The notes beneath the pieces were generated by a model. The model saw nothing but the letters and a program-made list of their open reading frames with translations. It had not been told where the DNA came from and did not search any database. Source: Scilla litardierei (Eukaryota; Streptophyta; Magnoliopsida; Asparagales; Asparagaceae). Taken from it: a stretch of DNA of 64,000 bases. Both the position numbers and the translations under genes were made by a program. Where the stretch lies: contig CM061135.1 in the NCBI GenBank assembly GCA_030789695.1, positions 108,260,301 through 108,324,300 on the forward strand. The letters are read 5' to 3'. Below are positions 19,989 through 32,484 of the stretch, in pieces. Position 1 is the stretch's first letter, and each line of letters starts with the position of its first letter.

Positions 19989-22754
19989 ATGTACATGAGA
20001 TCCACAGCAGACCCCATCGATATATTGTTTGATCCTGAGATCGAGCGTACATTGCGGAGAATCAGAGCGGAGAGGAGACCCGAAACGGAAGGGAGGTTTA
20101 CGAACGTCCGGGAGACGCCTGAAGAGTTAGCGGCAAGAATGGTGAGGATTATTTCCATTCGAGATAGGCTCCGGCCTAAGACTTCCTCCACGACCTCGTC
20201 CATAGCCATGCCGGAGTTGGCGGCCGACAAGAATTTTGAGTTGAAGACTGGGCTTGTGGTTCTGATGCAGCAGGATCCATTTCATGGGAACACCCATGAA
20301 AATCCCCACTACCACATCCAGCTCTTCCTATCAAAGTGTGCCACCTTCCAGATGCCGGGCGTTACCCTAGACGCCATCAGACTGCGCCTCTTCCCCTTCA
20401 CATTAAAGGATAAAGCTCTTTATTGGTTGAGGACGCAAGCTGAAGGAGTCTTTACCACATGGGATGAGTTGGCGAGCGCGTTTATCGACAAGTTCTATCC
20501 GCCCTCCAAGACGGTAAAGATTAGGAGTGCTCTCATGTCCTTCAAGCAAGGACCTCAAGAGACACTCTACGAGGCTTGGGAGCGCTTCAAAGACCTGCAG
20601 CATCAGTGCCCCCACCATAGCATTGAAGATTGGGAGCTAGTCCATAGCTTCTACAATGGTCTCCAACCGGGGACCAAGCAGATTATTGATACCGCGGCAA
20701 ATGGGGCCATCCTATAGAAGACTCCCGACGAAGCTACGGCCTTAATTGAGGAGATGGCCTCGAACAATCAACAATGGGGCGATGAGCGAGGACACTCTTC
20801 GTCCTCCTTGAATCCATCTAGCATCTATGAGGCCAAGGCCGTAGCGGAGCTGACCAACAAGTTCGATTCTCTCCACAAGGTAGTGGAGAGACTGGAGAAA
20901 TATATTACGGAGCCCCAAGGAACCCCTTCCACATCAACACCAACAAATCAAATGTGTGATTGGCAAGACCAATCCCAAGCTTTGTATTTGGGAGGAGAAC
21001 AAGGAGAGGGATCTTTGGAGCAAGTTCAATACGTCACGGGGAACCAAGGATATTGGGCCAATCCGGCCACTAGAAACCATCCCGGTTTCTCCTATGCCAA
21101 CAATGATGGAGCATTGAACCCCCCGGAACAACTACCTCATCAAGCTCGACCACAACAACAACAACAACAACATTATCCACCGAAGGGGCCTTCGCAACAA
21201 AATTTCCCACCAAAGCAACAAGTTGGACCCTATAGGCCGCCCGGATACAATCAAGGGTGGAGAAATCCAAACCCTCCACAAGCTCAACAACGTTTCGATT
21301 TTGAAGCTAGAGTGGAGGAGTTTATGGCTGAGCAGAAGAAGACTAAAGCCTCCTTGAAGGCGAGCCAAGATTCCCTTGCAACCGTTGTAGGCCAAATCTC
21401 GGAGCAACTTGCGTTGCTCAATCGAAATAGTCAACAGTTGACAGCTCAACCCGAGCAAAATCCACGGGGCACCACCGGACATATCAACGCCGTGGTTGCA
21501 GTTACTACGAGAGGCGGGAAGGATACCACCCCCGTCATGATCCCAACCGAGGAGCCCGTGGTGGAGAGAGTAGAGCCAAGTGAGCCGGTCATTGAAGTTG
21601 AGAGGGAGAAAGAGCCGCAAGGGGAAGAAAAGTCCAGAGCGAAGCAACTGATTGAAGAGAGGTGTTTTATGCCACCGATCCCATTCCCTCAGAGGCTTGC
21701 TAGAGCAAAGATGGAGAAATGGCTAGCCAAGTTTCTCGAATATTTGAGAGGGGTAAGCCTCAACATTCCTTTCCTAGACGCTATCGTGGAGATCCCGACA
21801 TACGCCAAGTTCTTAAAGGATTTGATAACGGGAAGAAAGAGGAAGGAGAAAATAATGCTCGCTGAGGAGGGGACTTGGTTCACCAAGAGAGAGAAGGAGC
21901 CCGCCAAATTCAAAGACCCGGGGAGTTTCCGAATTCCTTGCACCTTAAGCGGCGTCCCTCTACAAAAGGCGTTAGTGGACTTAGGGGCTAGTGTTAGCCT
22001 CATGCCTCTCTCTATGTTCCGAAGACTAAACACCGGCACAGAATTGTAGCCTACCGACATGCGGATACAACTAGCCGAAGGTCGGATCACAAGGCCGGTA
22101 GGGATCGCAGAGGACATCCCATTACAAGTCCCGGGGGGCATATGTTTGCCATGCGACTTCGTGATCATGGATGTCAAGGAGGAGGGAGATACGTCACTAA
22201 TACTTGGACGCCCGTTCCTCGCCACCGCCGGTGTCATTGTCGACGTACGTGAAGGGACTCTAACATTGAACGTCGACAACATCGAGGTGGAGCTTCATAT
22301 ACCCAAGGCAATGAAACACATGCCTTAGCATGGGGAGCTGGACTATATGGACCTCCTTGACGAGGTTATTGAGGAGGCGATCCCCCATTCCATCGGCGCA
22401 CTATTCAAGGAAGATTTTGAGGAAGGGCCGGACTTGGGCCAAGAAGAAAAGATGGAGCATTCCCCCGACCCCTCCATGGAAATTGATGAAGGCGACGCTG
22501 ATGTCACGAGAATACGAGAGCTCTGCAAGCTCTCAAAGATGAAGACTCCAAAGAAAGCCCCACCGATACGAAAATCGGTGTCACCGGTGAAGCCGAGGCC
22601 CGGAGCAAGCACTAGCTTGGGGGAGCCAACCCTCAACACCACCCGAGGCGAAGGAGCACCAAGGAAGAACACGCCGCCACAACATCCAAATTTAAGCGTT
22701 CTTCCCAATAAATTCGACGGGTGCATCTCATATGCACCCAATATCCCGCATTAA
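19989..22754 (+). pseudogene. Element E gag-protease (Athila type)
   Basis: The frame starts at ATG 19989 (MYMRSTADP) and ends at 22754. Early part: FDPEIERTLRRIRAERR and ETPEELAARM. Gag core at about residues 90-240 has LFPFTLKDKALYWLRTQ, FIDKFYPPSKT and LYEAWERFKDL, which package element RNA. A Pro/Gln-rich middle follows. The protease region has ALVDLGASVSLMPLSMF, with DLGAS in place of DTGA/DSGA as in Athila proteases, and SLILGRPFLATAG. Three in-frame stops break it: TAG 20715-20717, TAG 22047-22049, TAG 22326-22328. No zinc knuckle was seen. Element D carries the intact version. Confidence 0.93.
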
Positions 22755-23976
22755 ATTGAAAATCAAAGGGGGTCGAGCTCAATACCTTAAACGAGTGCTG
22801 GTCGGGAGGCAACCCGACGGTTATCGCTTTGTTTTTACTTTTTCCTTTATTTTTGTTTTAGGAATTATTAGTGTTTTGAGTCGTTTGCCTAAAAATTTCG
22901 TGATAACGGGTCCTATTTTTCTTTGACAGGAGAGGAGAACGGGGTACCTATCATTAGGAGGATGAACAAGGCGACGAGGAGCACTCCAGGAATGCGCTCG
23001 ATGCTTAGGAGGAGGATGAAATCGACTGGAGGAAGAAAAACAGAGATTAGAGCCCAAACGGAGCCAGACAGCAGAAAACAGGATTCACTCGGCCGAGTAT
23101 ACTAGTCACTCGGCCGAGCACATAAGCTCGTCCGCCCGAGCGGCACACGAACGAGGGAAGTCTGCTGTACCCAACTCTCTGTTTCTTTTCTTGATTTCAG
23201 TATAATTGCCACTCGACCGAGTATAAATCTTCACTCGGCCGAGTGAAACTGATACGCTCCTAGGGCAAGTATTACCGAGTAGCTTGTGCCACTCGGCCGA
23301 ATGGACTTTTTCCACTCGGCCGAGGGTGGCAAGGCCACTCGGCCAAGTCGTAAGCGGGGAGGAATTTTCAAAAACATTTCCGTTACGTTCACTCGGCCGA
23401 GCGACTTAGTCACTCGGCCGAGTCGTAACTTTTTCTTATATAAGTCGTTGCGGGCTCGGCGCGGAATTCGAAGCGTTATTTATCGATTTCTCGCCCTAGC
23501 CTGCGCCCGATCGCTCCTACGACCGCTACGACCCCCCCACTCGCCCGACCACCTTGCCCGCCGCTGCCGCTCGGCCGACGACCCCTCCGCATCGCCCGAG
23601 TCACCGGCGACTCCCATGCCGTCGGCCGAGCTCCGGTATGCCCTATTTCGCCCATTTCTCTATTTTTCTCTTATTTTTTGACGATCCATGTGCTAATCGA
23701 GCCCCTAGCCCAAATCAACTTCAAAATCTATCTATTATACCCCTAACCCCCATACATTTTGAATATTACTCGCTGATATCTTCGTTTGATGTGCAGGGTA
23801 TATTGGGGAGCTTAGGGGAGCCTAGGGGAGCTTCCGGGGAGCGTTTTTGGCTTCGTGGAGGTGGCGTCTTCGCACGCATCCACCATTTTGCTCTCGCGGT
23901 GTGTTCTGGTATATTCGTTACACTCATTTTCACACGCCGCATTTATTTCGTTTTTTGGTGAGCACCCGGGGGCCAC
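22755..23976 (+). other. Spacer between gag-protease and second frame, rich in CACTCGGCCGAGTG palindromes
   Basis: No coding region. From 23,080 to 23,420 there are at least eight copies or near copies of the 14-bp palindrome CACTCGGCCGAGTG (about 23088, 23107, 23233, 23290, 23313, 23336, 23389, 23410). In autonomous Athila elements pol lies after the protease; here it is replaced by this spacer. Element D has the equivalent at 47008-48225. Confidence 0.85.
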
Positions 23977-26118
23977 TTGCCGCCCCGGACACGGCCACGC
24001 ACCAGGAGAGCTTCTGCCAAGCGGAAGCGACCGGATGAGCCTGGCCCCTCCCACGAGATGGAGGACTCTCCTCCGCCTACACCACCTCATCCCACACAGC
24101 CACTGCCTGCAGTCCCCGTTCACCCCACACAGCCACAGCCTGCAGTCCCCATTCACCCCGCACAGCCACCCCCTGCCGACCCACTGCCACCACCGGCTCC
24201 ACTTATCGGGCCGCTGGGGATTACATTCCGGGACGATGCACACCGCGTCGTTTTTGAGCGCATTTCCCAGCGCTCGATTGTACCCTCCAGGTTCGCACAC
24301 CTTGCAGACCTATGAAGCCTGGGGGTACTTGAGGGGATGCTCACGTTGTATGATAACGTGGGTTGGCGAGATTTTTTCTAAGTGTCGGCGGACACCTTCG
24401 TCCGTCCGACACTTGAGGTGCTGAGTTCTATAGCCCGGACCGACGAGGGATGCTCGTTTAGGTTTATGGACCGAGAGTGCCAGGTCACTCTCGGTATGAT
24501 GAGAGCATTCTTTTCGTGGCCCGATGTCCCCGGGGCTGACCGTGGTTATGCCCCCACTCACATTCCCCCACCTTCCTTCGATTCCCACGCTTTCTGAGCC
24601 CGGATCACGGGTTTACCTGCTGCCTTTGACCCTAGTAGGGCCAAGGCCTCGGCCATCGTCCACCTCTACCTCCGCATAGCTCATCGCCTTATGGCGACTA
24701 CCTTTTTGGCGAGGTATGAGCCTGGGACGATGTCCACGCCGGAGCTTTATATGCTCTATACGATGACACGCCCCAGAGCTCTAGCTAGGGAGAGTGACGA
24801 GTTGGTCCCCGCCGTCGTGATTGATATCGCGAGCCGGTTTTTGGACCGCAACATCGTATCGGTGGGTGCTCGCTCACCAATATGTTGCGGTGGTCTGATC
24901 ACCCTGCTCGCCCTGATGACCGGCGAGGACCTTCCGACTGACCTGCGATGAGCCCCAGGCCCCACTTCACTGTCCATAGACGTCATGGCCCAGATGAAGA
25001 TGCTTTGTCTGCACGGCCAGCGGCACTGGGTTTAGTTGCACGGTCCCTACGGTGCTGATTACATGATCCTTCCGAGCCCAGCTCGGACACAGATAGCACC
25101 AGCACAGGTGGACTGGATTCCGGCGATGGATCTCCTGATCCCCGCCGCCTACGTGCTTGAGCCCGAGGAGGCCGAGCAGGATGAGCAGGCCCACGCTGCA
25201 CACGCTGCACCCGTTGACCCCGTGGCCCCTCAGCCTATCCCTGATATTTTTTCTGCTCCCGACACCACTGTCCACACTTCTGACGGTGTCGGGAGTACAC
25301 TTGCTGAGACCACGTCCACTACCACCACTCCCACCCCAGCTGGCCCTCTGTCCGTTGAGCCCCTCTGCTCCGCACTGCCCGAGCGCCCACCTACTTTTGT
25401 TGAGAGCGGAGAGCCTTCTTTCGCTGCGGTCGTGGAGACCATGGCCAGTATGATCTCCGCTGGGATTTCACCTTTTGGACCCCACACTGCCTCCCCAGCG
25501 GTTGTCACCTCTGTCTCCACCGCAGCCGTACTATCTGAGAGTGTCGTGACGCCTGTTCCCATGTCTGTGTCACCGACCTCACTTGTCGCCTCATCGCCAC
25601 TTTTATACTCCACTTCCGCTGCTGCTGCTTCCACCTCACACCAGCATGTGCCCCAGCCTCGCACTGAGGCTGGGCCCCCACTTGTGAGCACAGCACCCTT
25701 CTTCCACATGCCTGCTGAGCCCATCCACTACACCACCCGAGTCCGCCAGCCCCGTCCTACACTGCACAGACACGTGCGTCCCTCTGCACCACCTCCCCCC
25801 GACACTGTACTTCAGAGCATTCGTGCTCTTGAGGGGGCAGTGAGTGCCCTCAGAGGTGACCTCAGGACCATGTCTGCCACCGTCACCGCTATGACCAGCC
25901 GCTTCGACCTACTTCCGGGCATTCACTATTGCCTCACCCAGATTCTCGATCGGCTTCCTCGCGCACCCACAACCACCCAGCAAGTACCCACCCCCACTCC
26001 TCCACACACCCAGCCTGCACCCACACCCGAACCCACACCCACCCAGCAGACTGTTCCCCAGCCACCACCACCTCCTCCTCCGCCTCAGGACGGAGACGGC
26101 GTCGCACCACCCTCTTAG
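23977..26118 (+). pseudogene. Element E second frame: ATHILA-type protein
   Basis: Starts MPPRTRPRTRRASAKRKRP, a basic, possibly nuclear-targeting end. A Pro-rich repeat follows, then a folded-looking region with LGITFRDDAHR, LGVLEGMLTLYDNVGWRDF, CSFRFMDRECQVTL, RIAHRLMATTFLARYEPGTMS and CCGGLITLL. Its layout (IVH-R-A-TTFLAR block) resembles the ATHILA ORF-1 family, whose function is unknown; it is sometimes called env-like by position. No signal peptide or membrane segment is visible. The tail is Ser/Thr/Pro-rich and ends in a Pro run. Five in-frame stops break it: 24313, 24379, 24595, 24949 and 25033 (first bases). Confidence 0.8.
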
Positions 26119-28077
26119 GCACCCTCGATGCCATTGATCTCTTTTTTGCCGTCATGCTACCCGTCTCTGCTTGGTCCTGATGATTTTTGCCCACCCCCCT
26201 CCCCTCACTGTTTTTGGGTCCACTTTTTGATCATATCTTTCTTTATCGTTTTTGGGAGAGAGGGAGAGATTTTTGGTATGACACTCTTATATCTGCTTCG
26301 CTCCTATATCTGCATGCATCATGTCCGCATCATATTTTCATTTCGTTATTTTTATTTTCTTTTTTCTCATGCATGCATCCTCCCCTTCCCCTCACATTAC
26401 ACGTCTCTCGGTGTGCCACACTTCGCACATTGAGGACACTGTGCACTTTGGCTTGGGGGAGTGAGTTCTCACGATTTTCTATTTACCACCTTTATTTTTT
26501 TTAGTTTTTTCACGCCCTTTTCCGCATTTGCACTCACTTTCATCACTTTTTCTTTTTTTTTCACCATGCATCACGTTTTTTCTTATTTTCTTCGTGTGCC
26601 GCATTGTAAATAGTTTTATTTTTCCCTCTTTATCTTTATTTCTTTCATCTCATGCTAGAGATGACTTTTCTGTGATGATGATGACGTGGAGTTAGCTTTC
26701 TCTATATGTATGCTTTATTTGTCATGTCTTAGATTTTATTTCCGATATCATATGCTATGATTTGCCTTGCATTCAGAGATAGTAACCCACACTTTTTCCG
26801 TATGAAAATGGATGAAATTTTATGATTAGCTGAGTCTGAATATTCATATGTATGCTATCGTAGAAAACACACCAAGATTCACGCATTGGATGCTTATATC
26901 TGGAGTACCGTTTTCTTTTCCTATATCACTTCTATTTGCATGACTTGTACACTTCACTTCAGGATGATTAAATGATGTTAGCTATAATGAATCTGGATTA
27001 GTTAGCTTTTTGTGATCGAAACCGAGTAGATTAGATTACCCTGCTGAAGTTGTTACGCACGTCTTATAGAGTGAACTGAGAGACATATTTATTTCTTTCT
27101 CCACATATCTTGAACATTAATTCTCTATTTTAAAATCATTGGTTAATCTCCACTTAGCGATTCTAGTATTTGGCATTTCCCCCGTTATTAAATTCCTAGC
27201 TCCAAATTTCCCAAAACCAAAAAGAAAAACCAAAAAGAAAATTCTTGTACATCCTTCTCTCTCTTTTGATTTGGGATCATTTGTGTATATATTGCTATAA
27301 AAAAGAAAGAAAAGAAAAGAAAAAGATTTGAGAAAAAGAAAAGAAAAGAGAAAAGAATCTCAATAAACGATCCCATCTCATATACTCTCTCTCTTTCTTC
27401 CCTCTTTTCGTTTTTATTTTTATTTTCTTAAGCATTTGGAGTTTCAAAAGAAATGGGGAATGTAAATACAGTTTTGTATATGCCACCACGCTTATAGATA
27501 AGCTTGGGGGAGAGAATCCAATGATGTGTGAGAGAGTGACTACCTGACTGTGCATGACAACCTAGGCTAAGTAATATTCTATACTCGGTGAGATTGTTTT
27601 AGCTTCACGAAATCCAGAAATCTACGCCTAGCACTCATTTCATGAAATCCACGCTTTTCTATTCTTTCTATTCTATTGTGTGATATTCTTATACTCCTCA
27701 TAGAAAGCATTCAATTGAAAAGTGTGTGATCTGCGATATTGTATACCGCTTTAAATGATTCAGTGGATGCTAATCTTAGAATTATTCCGTTCTTCATGCT
27801 ATATCAATATTCTTGGGTTTTCTATTTCTATTTGCACCATTATACTATGATATCGAAATAAAAGTCTTTGACATGTGTTTTACATTCGGTGCATGCTATA
27901 TGCGTAAGCAAAACCCACGTCCTGAGAAAAATGATCTAGCAGCTTCCCTCTTCGCTTTCTTCTTTCTCCCTCGTTTTTCGTTTTCCGTTTTTCCATCGTT
28001 TTCATTTTCTAAATTCACCGGGTTCGCCTTTTACGTATCTTCCTCGAGGACGAGTAAGAGGTGAGCTTGGGGGATTT
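26119..28077 (+). other. Element E non-coding 3' region with three polypurine-like tracts
   Basis: T-rich, no gene. CTTGGGGGA tracts occur at 26451-26460 (after CACATTGAGGACACTGTGCA), 27501-27511 and 28064-28077. The last (AGCTTGGGGGATTT) abuts the 3' LTR and is the primary tract. All three positions are conserved in element D. Confidence 0.8.
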
Positions 28078-29914
28078 TGATCACTCCGTATTTTACACCT
28101 TTTTTCCCGCATGTTTGCATGCCATTTAGATCGCTCAAATCATGTTTTCCACGGTTTATCGACAATATTGTGATACTCTTCACGATTTGTTGTTTTTGTC
28201 GTATTTCAGGAGATTTGGAGCGATTTGGAGCGATTTGGAGTGATTCGGAGATACACCCACTCCGGAGTGTCACCAAAGACTTCCCTGAGGGGTATTTTGA
28301 GATTGGAGAGGAGCGGAAGAAGAAAGAACGTCGTAGGAGCGACGAGGAGGCAAAAACACTCAGAATGGGCATTTTCAGTGTCTCACTCGGCCGAGTGAAG
28401 GAGTCACTCGGCCGACCAGCGAGACCCCGCTCGGCCGGCCAGATTGGACACGCTTTAAGTGTGCACTCGGTCGAGCATCAGAAGCCGCCTCGGCCGAGTG
28501 ACGTATCCCGTCCGCCCAAGCGGCACTCAGACGACGCCCCTCAAAAAGAGCCAACTTACTGTTTTTCGTCAGTCTGAGCAGCAGAAGCCCGACTCGGCCG
28601 AGTGGTAATGGCCGACCGCCCGAGTGAAGATAAGCCCATCGACCGAGTGACGACAACTCACTCGGCCGAGTGACGCCCGAAGTGAAGACCCCCAAGACCC
28701 CGGACTTACTGTAAATTCTCAGGGTCTCTCACTCGGCCGAGCGACTTTTGTCACTCGGCCGAGTGAGCAGTTCTGCCTGTAGCGGAAATCACGATTTTGG
28801 AGCTACGCAGGGGCAGTTTGGTCACGAATTTTTGGGCAGTTTTGGGGGGGTATTTAACACCAGATTCTAACCTAGTTTAGGGAGCTTTTCTATTGCTTTT
28901 GGCAGCATTTTTAGATTAGACTTTTTAGAGTTTTATTCTTGTGATTGGAGAGGAGAGAAAAGTGTTATTTTGTTGGATTCTTGGAAAGCTATATTGGTTT
29001 GTCTCCCTCTCTATTAAAAATCCTATTTTTATTGTTATTTTGATTATTTCTATGAATTCCATTGCTATTTCTATTGATTATTCTTTCATTAGCAATATGA
29101 TTTGTGAGTAGTCTTAACGTCTTAGGGCGTGGGGATGAACCCTACGAGCCCAATTTCCGATTTGTGATGATTTGGTAGAACTATTGCTAGAATTTCTATT
29201 AGGGTTAGTTTGGGATCGATATATTACGGATAGCTAGGTGTTCATATCGATTGGGATTTGCAAGAGATTGGATCCCAATTCGATAGGAAACCCTAGAAAT
29301 CCGAATTGGGTTGAAATTGAGTTTCTGTAGTATCGGTTTGCAAGAGATTGGACCGATACTAGGGCTCTCAGTTGCAATTCTATACCAATACCCGTTTGTA
29401 AGAGATTGGACGGGTAGGAATTACCCCAACCTAGGTCGTGGCCCGAGTTTGCACGAGAGTGGGCTCGGGATGCGATTGAACAATGATGTTGATCCTAATG
29501 CTAGCTTGCCTAGGCTAGGGTTTGCAAGAGATTGGACCCGAACCTAGGTTTACTATAGACCGGCAATAGCGCGAGAGCGTGAGCCAGGTTTTACATTCAG
29601 TTGCAACTAGTTCACCTGAAATTCTACCCTAGCAATTGTGATACCGATGAATCACATTGACGAGATACGGTGAGTAGCGGGGATTCCCTATTCCCTAGGC
29701 GTCTTTATTTGATTTTATATCTCTATACTTTGTTTGAAAACTGTGACAACATCGCCGAAAGGCACTTTCCTACTCTTCTGTCCCCATAGCCAGGTTGTTC
29801 GAAGAAGGCACGGTCATACGTCCTCCCTGTGTTCGATACCCGCTCGTCGCTACACCGTGCGCTTGCGGTAAAACTACACGGTCGCTCTTTAGGGTGTACG
29901 CCCGGGCGCGATCA
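28078..29914 (+). repeat. Element E 3' LTR
   Basis: 1,837 bp, begins TGATCACTCCG and ends CGCGATCA before the TSD at 29915-29919. A TATA-like TATTTAA is at 28851-28857. The five constant-loop hairpins lie at 29245-29548. In this copy H4 pairs fully over seven positions (CCCGAGT with GCTCGGG, one G-T), so the 5' LTR's weaker H4 is a later change. Confidence 0.95.
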
Positions 29915-29919
29915 ATGTC
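29915..29919. repeat. Target-site duplication ATGTC (right) of element E
   Basis: Matches 18017-18021. Beyond it the minus strand of A's protease resumes. Confidence 0.93.
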
Positions 29920-31242
29920 GTCAAGGAATGCTTCTCCACGAAGCTTCGAGAAATAATGCACATCGATGCACCAGAGTCGAAGAGGGGTCGTGCAGGAAAT
30001 GTGCAAACCAAAATCACACCTAACAGACAATCTAACAATCAAACCCTATTCTAACAAACAATCATATGCAAGCACCCAAACATAATCTAACAAGCCAAAA
30101 CTAACTAAGGAAGGTAACAACTAGACTAAGGGTTAACTGCGATAACCTCATCCACTGCCTCGCTCTCCACAGCAGTCATCAGAAAAGCCTGCCTCCTCGG
30201 CTGAACAGCCTGCTTCTGCAGAATGAGAGGCGCTCCATGTTCAGCAGGTCCAGGTGCTCTCTGCTGCAATGGCTAAGCTGCAACTGGTCCCCTCTGTAGC
30301 TGTGCTCCATCAGGTGCTCTCCTCGTCTGGTTCGCATGCTGACAATCCTTCGCTACATGAGTAGCGTCTCCACAAATCAGGCACTGCCCCAGAAATCTCC
30401 TGCACTGCTCCTTGATGTGGCCAGTCTTGCTGCAGAAATGGCAAGTCTTCATAGTAGGCCCAACTGTCCTCTTGAACTGCACTGGCTGGTTAGGCTTGAA
30501 CACATGCCTAACCACTGCTCTGGCCTGCTCCATAGGCCTCTTCCCAGCTTCAGAAGTCTGTCCTCTCTTCTGCCTCGCAATCAGCTCCTGCCTCCTAGCA
30601 GCTACTAGCAACTTCTGATATGACTCCAGATCTGACGAAGACATCAGGCTCTGCAAGTCTAAGGAAAGACCCTGCAGAAACCTCTGAGCCTTCTCCTCAG
30701 CTTCCTCCACCATCTTCGGTGCAAAGCGACTCAGCCTGGTGAGCTCCTGATGGTACTGGTCTACCGTCAGATTTCACTGCTTCAGCTCAATGAATCGCTG
30801 CAACATCTCCCTCCTGGCAGCCTTCGAAAAGTACTCCTCATCGAACCTGGACTTGAATGTAGCCCAAGGTATCGACTTCACCAACAGCTCCTTTTCTGCA
30901 TCCCACCAGTTACGGGCATTATCCCTGAGGTGCTTCTTCACCAACTCAACCCATCCAATCGGGTTGTTCTTTGACATCTTCAGATTATCTTCAGTATTCC
31001 TGATCCACTCCTCAGCAGCTAACGGTCCTTCAGATCCATCAAAGTAAGTCGGGCCCAGCTCCCGAAACTGCTTCGCTCCCGGCTCAAAGCGAGAGGCATT
31101 CTAGGTATTCTGAAGCATACCCTGCTGCACCGGCATCATCTGATGCATCATCTTCATGATCTCAGCATTGGTGGGCTCTCTATCCGGCACCTCAACACGA
31201 TTGGGCCCACCACTAGCTCGGGTCTCTCGCCTTCCTACCATC
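29920..31242 (-). pseudogene. Element A gag and start of protease
   Basis: Sense reading from ATG 31242: MVGRRETRASGG, then AEEWIRNTEDNLKM, VKKHLRDNARNWWDAEKE, WATFKSRFDEEYF (gag core), LTRLSRFAPKMV, AQRFLQGL, and two zinc-knuckle-like motifs CHFCSKTGHIKEQC and CLICGDATHVAKDC. The protease active site reads PLFDSGASMCII just before the E insertion. Damage: one-base frameshift near 31,200, TAG 31101-31103, TGA 30774-30776, TAG 30273-30275. About 120 T-rich, non-coding bases separate gag from protease (30,010-30,150). Confidence 0.9.
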
Positions 31243-31362
31243 TAATGACATAGGAAAACGATATAAATTAGACTCAAAGCTTATGACTCGGATGTCGAAA
31301 TTTATTTATTGGACGTCCTATAATTATTACCGTTGTTCCGATAATTTGCAGTTGCAAGAGGA

Positions 31363-31378
31363 CCTGCATGGGCCACCA
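31363..31378 (-). other. Candidate primer binding site of element A
   Basis: TGGTGGCCCATGCAGG on the minus strand, eight bases inside the LTR end. It begins TGG like all tRNA-CCA primed sites but does not match initiator tRNA-Met or tRNA-Asp. Element C has the identical sequence at 36454-36469. The tRNA is not identified. Confidence 0.55.
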
Positions 31379-32417
31379 ACAAAGCCTGTCACGCCCCGCT
31401 TCCCTAAAATGGAGGCGAGACATGAGAATGTCCACTCAGACTTGGAGCTGTAAGGCTCCAGTCTGTAAAGCGTCTGGATTTAAACCGAGTAGAGGTCCAT
31501 GCAAGTGCGATACAGAACAAAAATAATAATAAAGAAAGAGACATAAAATAACCAATCTCAGAATGTCTAAAAACAAGTTTCAACATCATAGAAAAGCCAC
31601 CAGGCTGGAAAGAAAAAGAGTCTAAAGGCCCAAGCATGGCCAACAAAAGTACAACGTACGGAAAGCAAAGGTGCTATGCACCGACAACTAACAGCAACAT
31701 AAAACAGAAGTAACTCAGAACAGTCTCTAAGACTGGTCACCGGTGTCCACAAACTCCTCGTCAAACGTAGGCTCAGGCTCAGCGTCAGTGAACACCTCGT
31801 CCTCAGCAACGGTCTCTGGCTCAGGGTCTAACATGTAACACCCAAAAGAGCTAGGGACACATGTCAGCAAGTCTACAAGAGACTTGTGCAAGGAAACTGA
31901 AAGTAAAGCAAAGCAACCTAGCAGTTCTAGCATGATGTAATGATTGGCAGTTAAGGTATGAGTGCAACAGGTAAAGTAAAGTACAACAAGCATCTAGCAT
32001 GGCATGGCAAGAGTAGCAAACTACTAACATTCACAAGTCACGTTTTCATGTCATGCACAGAGTTCACACCTTATAGCTGAAGTGGCTGTACGGGCACACT
32101 TCTACGCTGAATGGTCGCTCAACCCTACCCCTCCACGTGTATCGAGCCAGGGCTTTACCCCCGAAAATAGAATGCTCGCTTCTGGATCACGAGCCAGGAA
32201 GTGTTTTTTTGGCATAGGGTTGTGCCTGCAACACAGGTGCCTAGCCTGAACAAGCAAGTACAAGTATAGTAGTGTGTGCTACGAATGCAACAATCAGGCA
32301 TGGATGGCATGACATGTCAAGCTGTAATTTAAATGCATACAGATAAGGAATTTAAACATGGCAGTTACAAATGCATGGATGACATGGCAACATGAACAAA
32401 ACAAGTTAAAGGAGTTG

Positions 32418-32484
32418 GATCTAGCTTCGTTGTCAAGCTAGATCAAGTGAGGTGACGGATCTAGTTTCGTTGTCAAACTAGATC
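32418..32484 (-). other. Hairpin pair with constant loop GACAACG (A 5' LTR)
   Basis: Two perfect 10-bp stems with identical 7-base loops; the stems differ by one T-A/C-G pair. Same arrangement as at 12866-12933 and in element C. Confidence 0.9.

Larger units (their letters stand above)
18022..29914 (+). mobile_element. Element E: Athila-type Ty3/Gypsy element lacking pol
   Basis: Plus-strand LTR element of 11,893 bp. Order: 5' LTR, tRNA-Asp primer site, gag-protease, palindrome-rich spacer, ATHILA-type second frame, non-coding 3' part, polypurine tract, 3' LTR. There is no reverse transcriptase, RNase H or integrase anywhere between the LTRs. Both frames carry several stop codons. Element D has the same layout at another site, so absence of pol belongs to the family, not to this copy alone. 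Confidence 0.92.

Noticed and set aside
23977..26118. Envelope glycoprotein of an infectious retrovirus
   Set aside because: No signal peptide, transmembrane segment or glycoprotein-like layout; better matched to the ATHILA family of unknown function.
30010..30150. T-rich segment between A's gag and protease as a second intron
   Set aside because: No pair of GT and AG sites was found that rejoins the frame into the protease. Left as non-coding.
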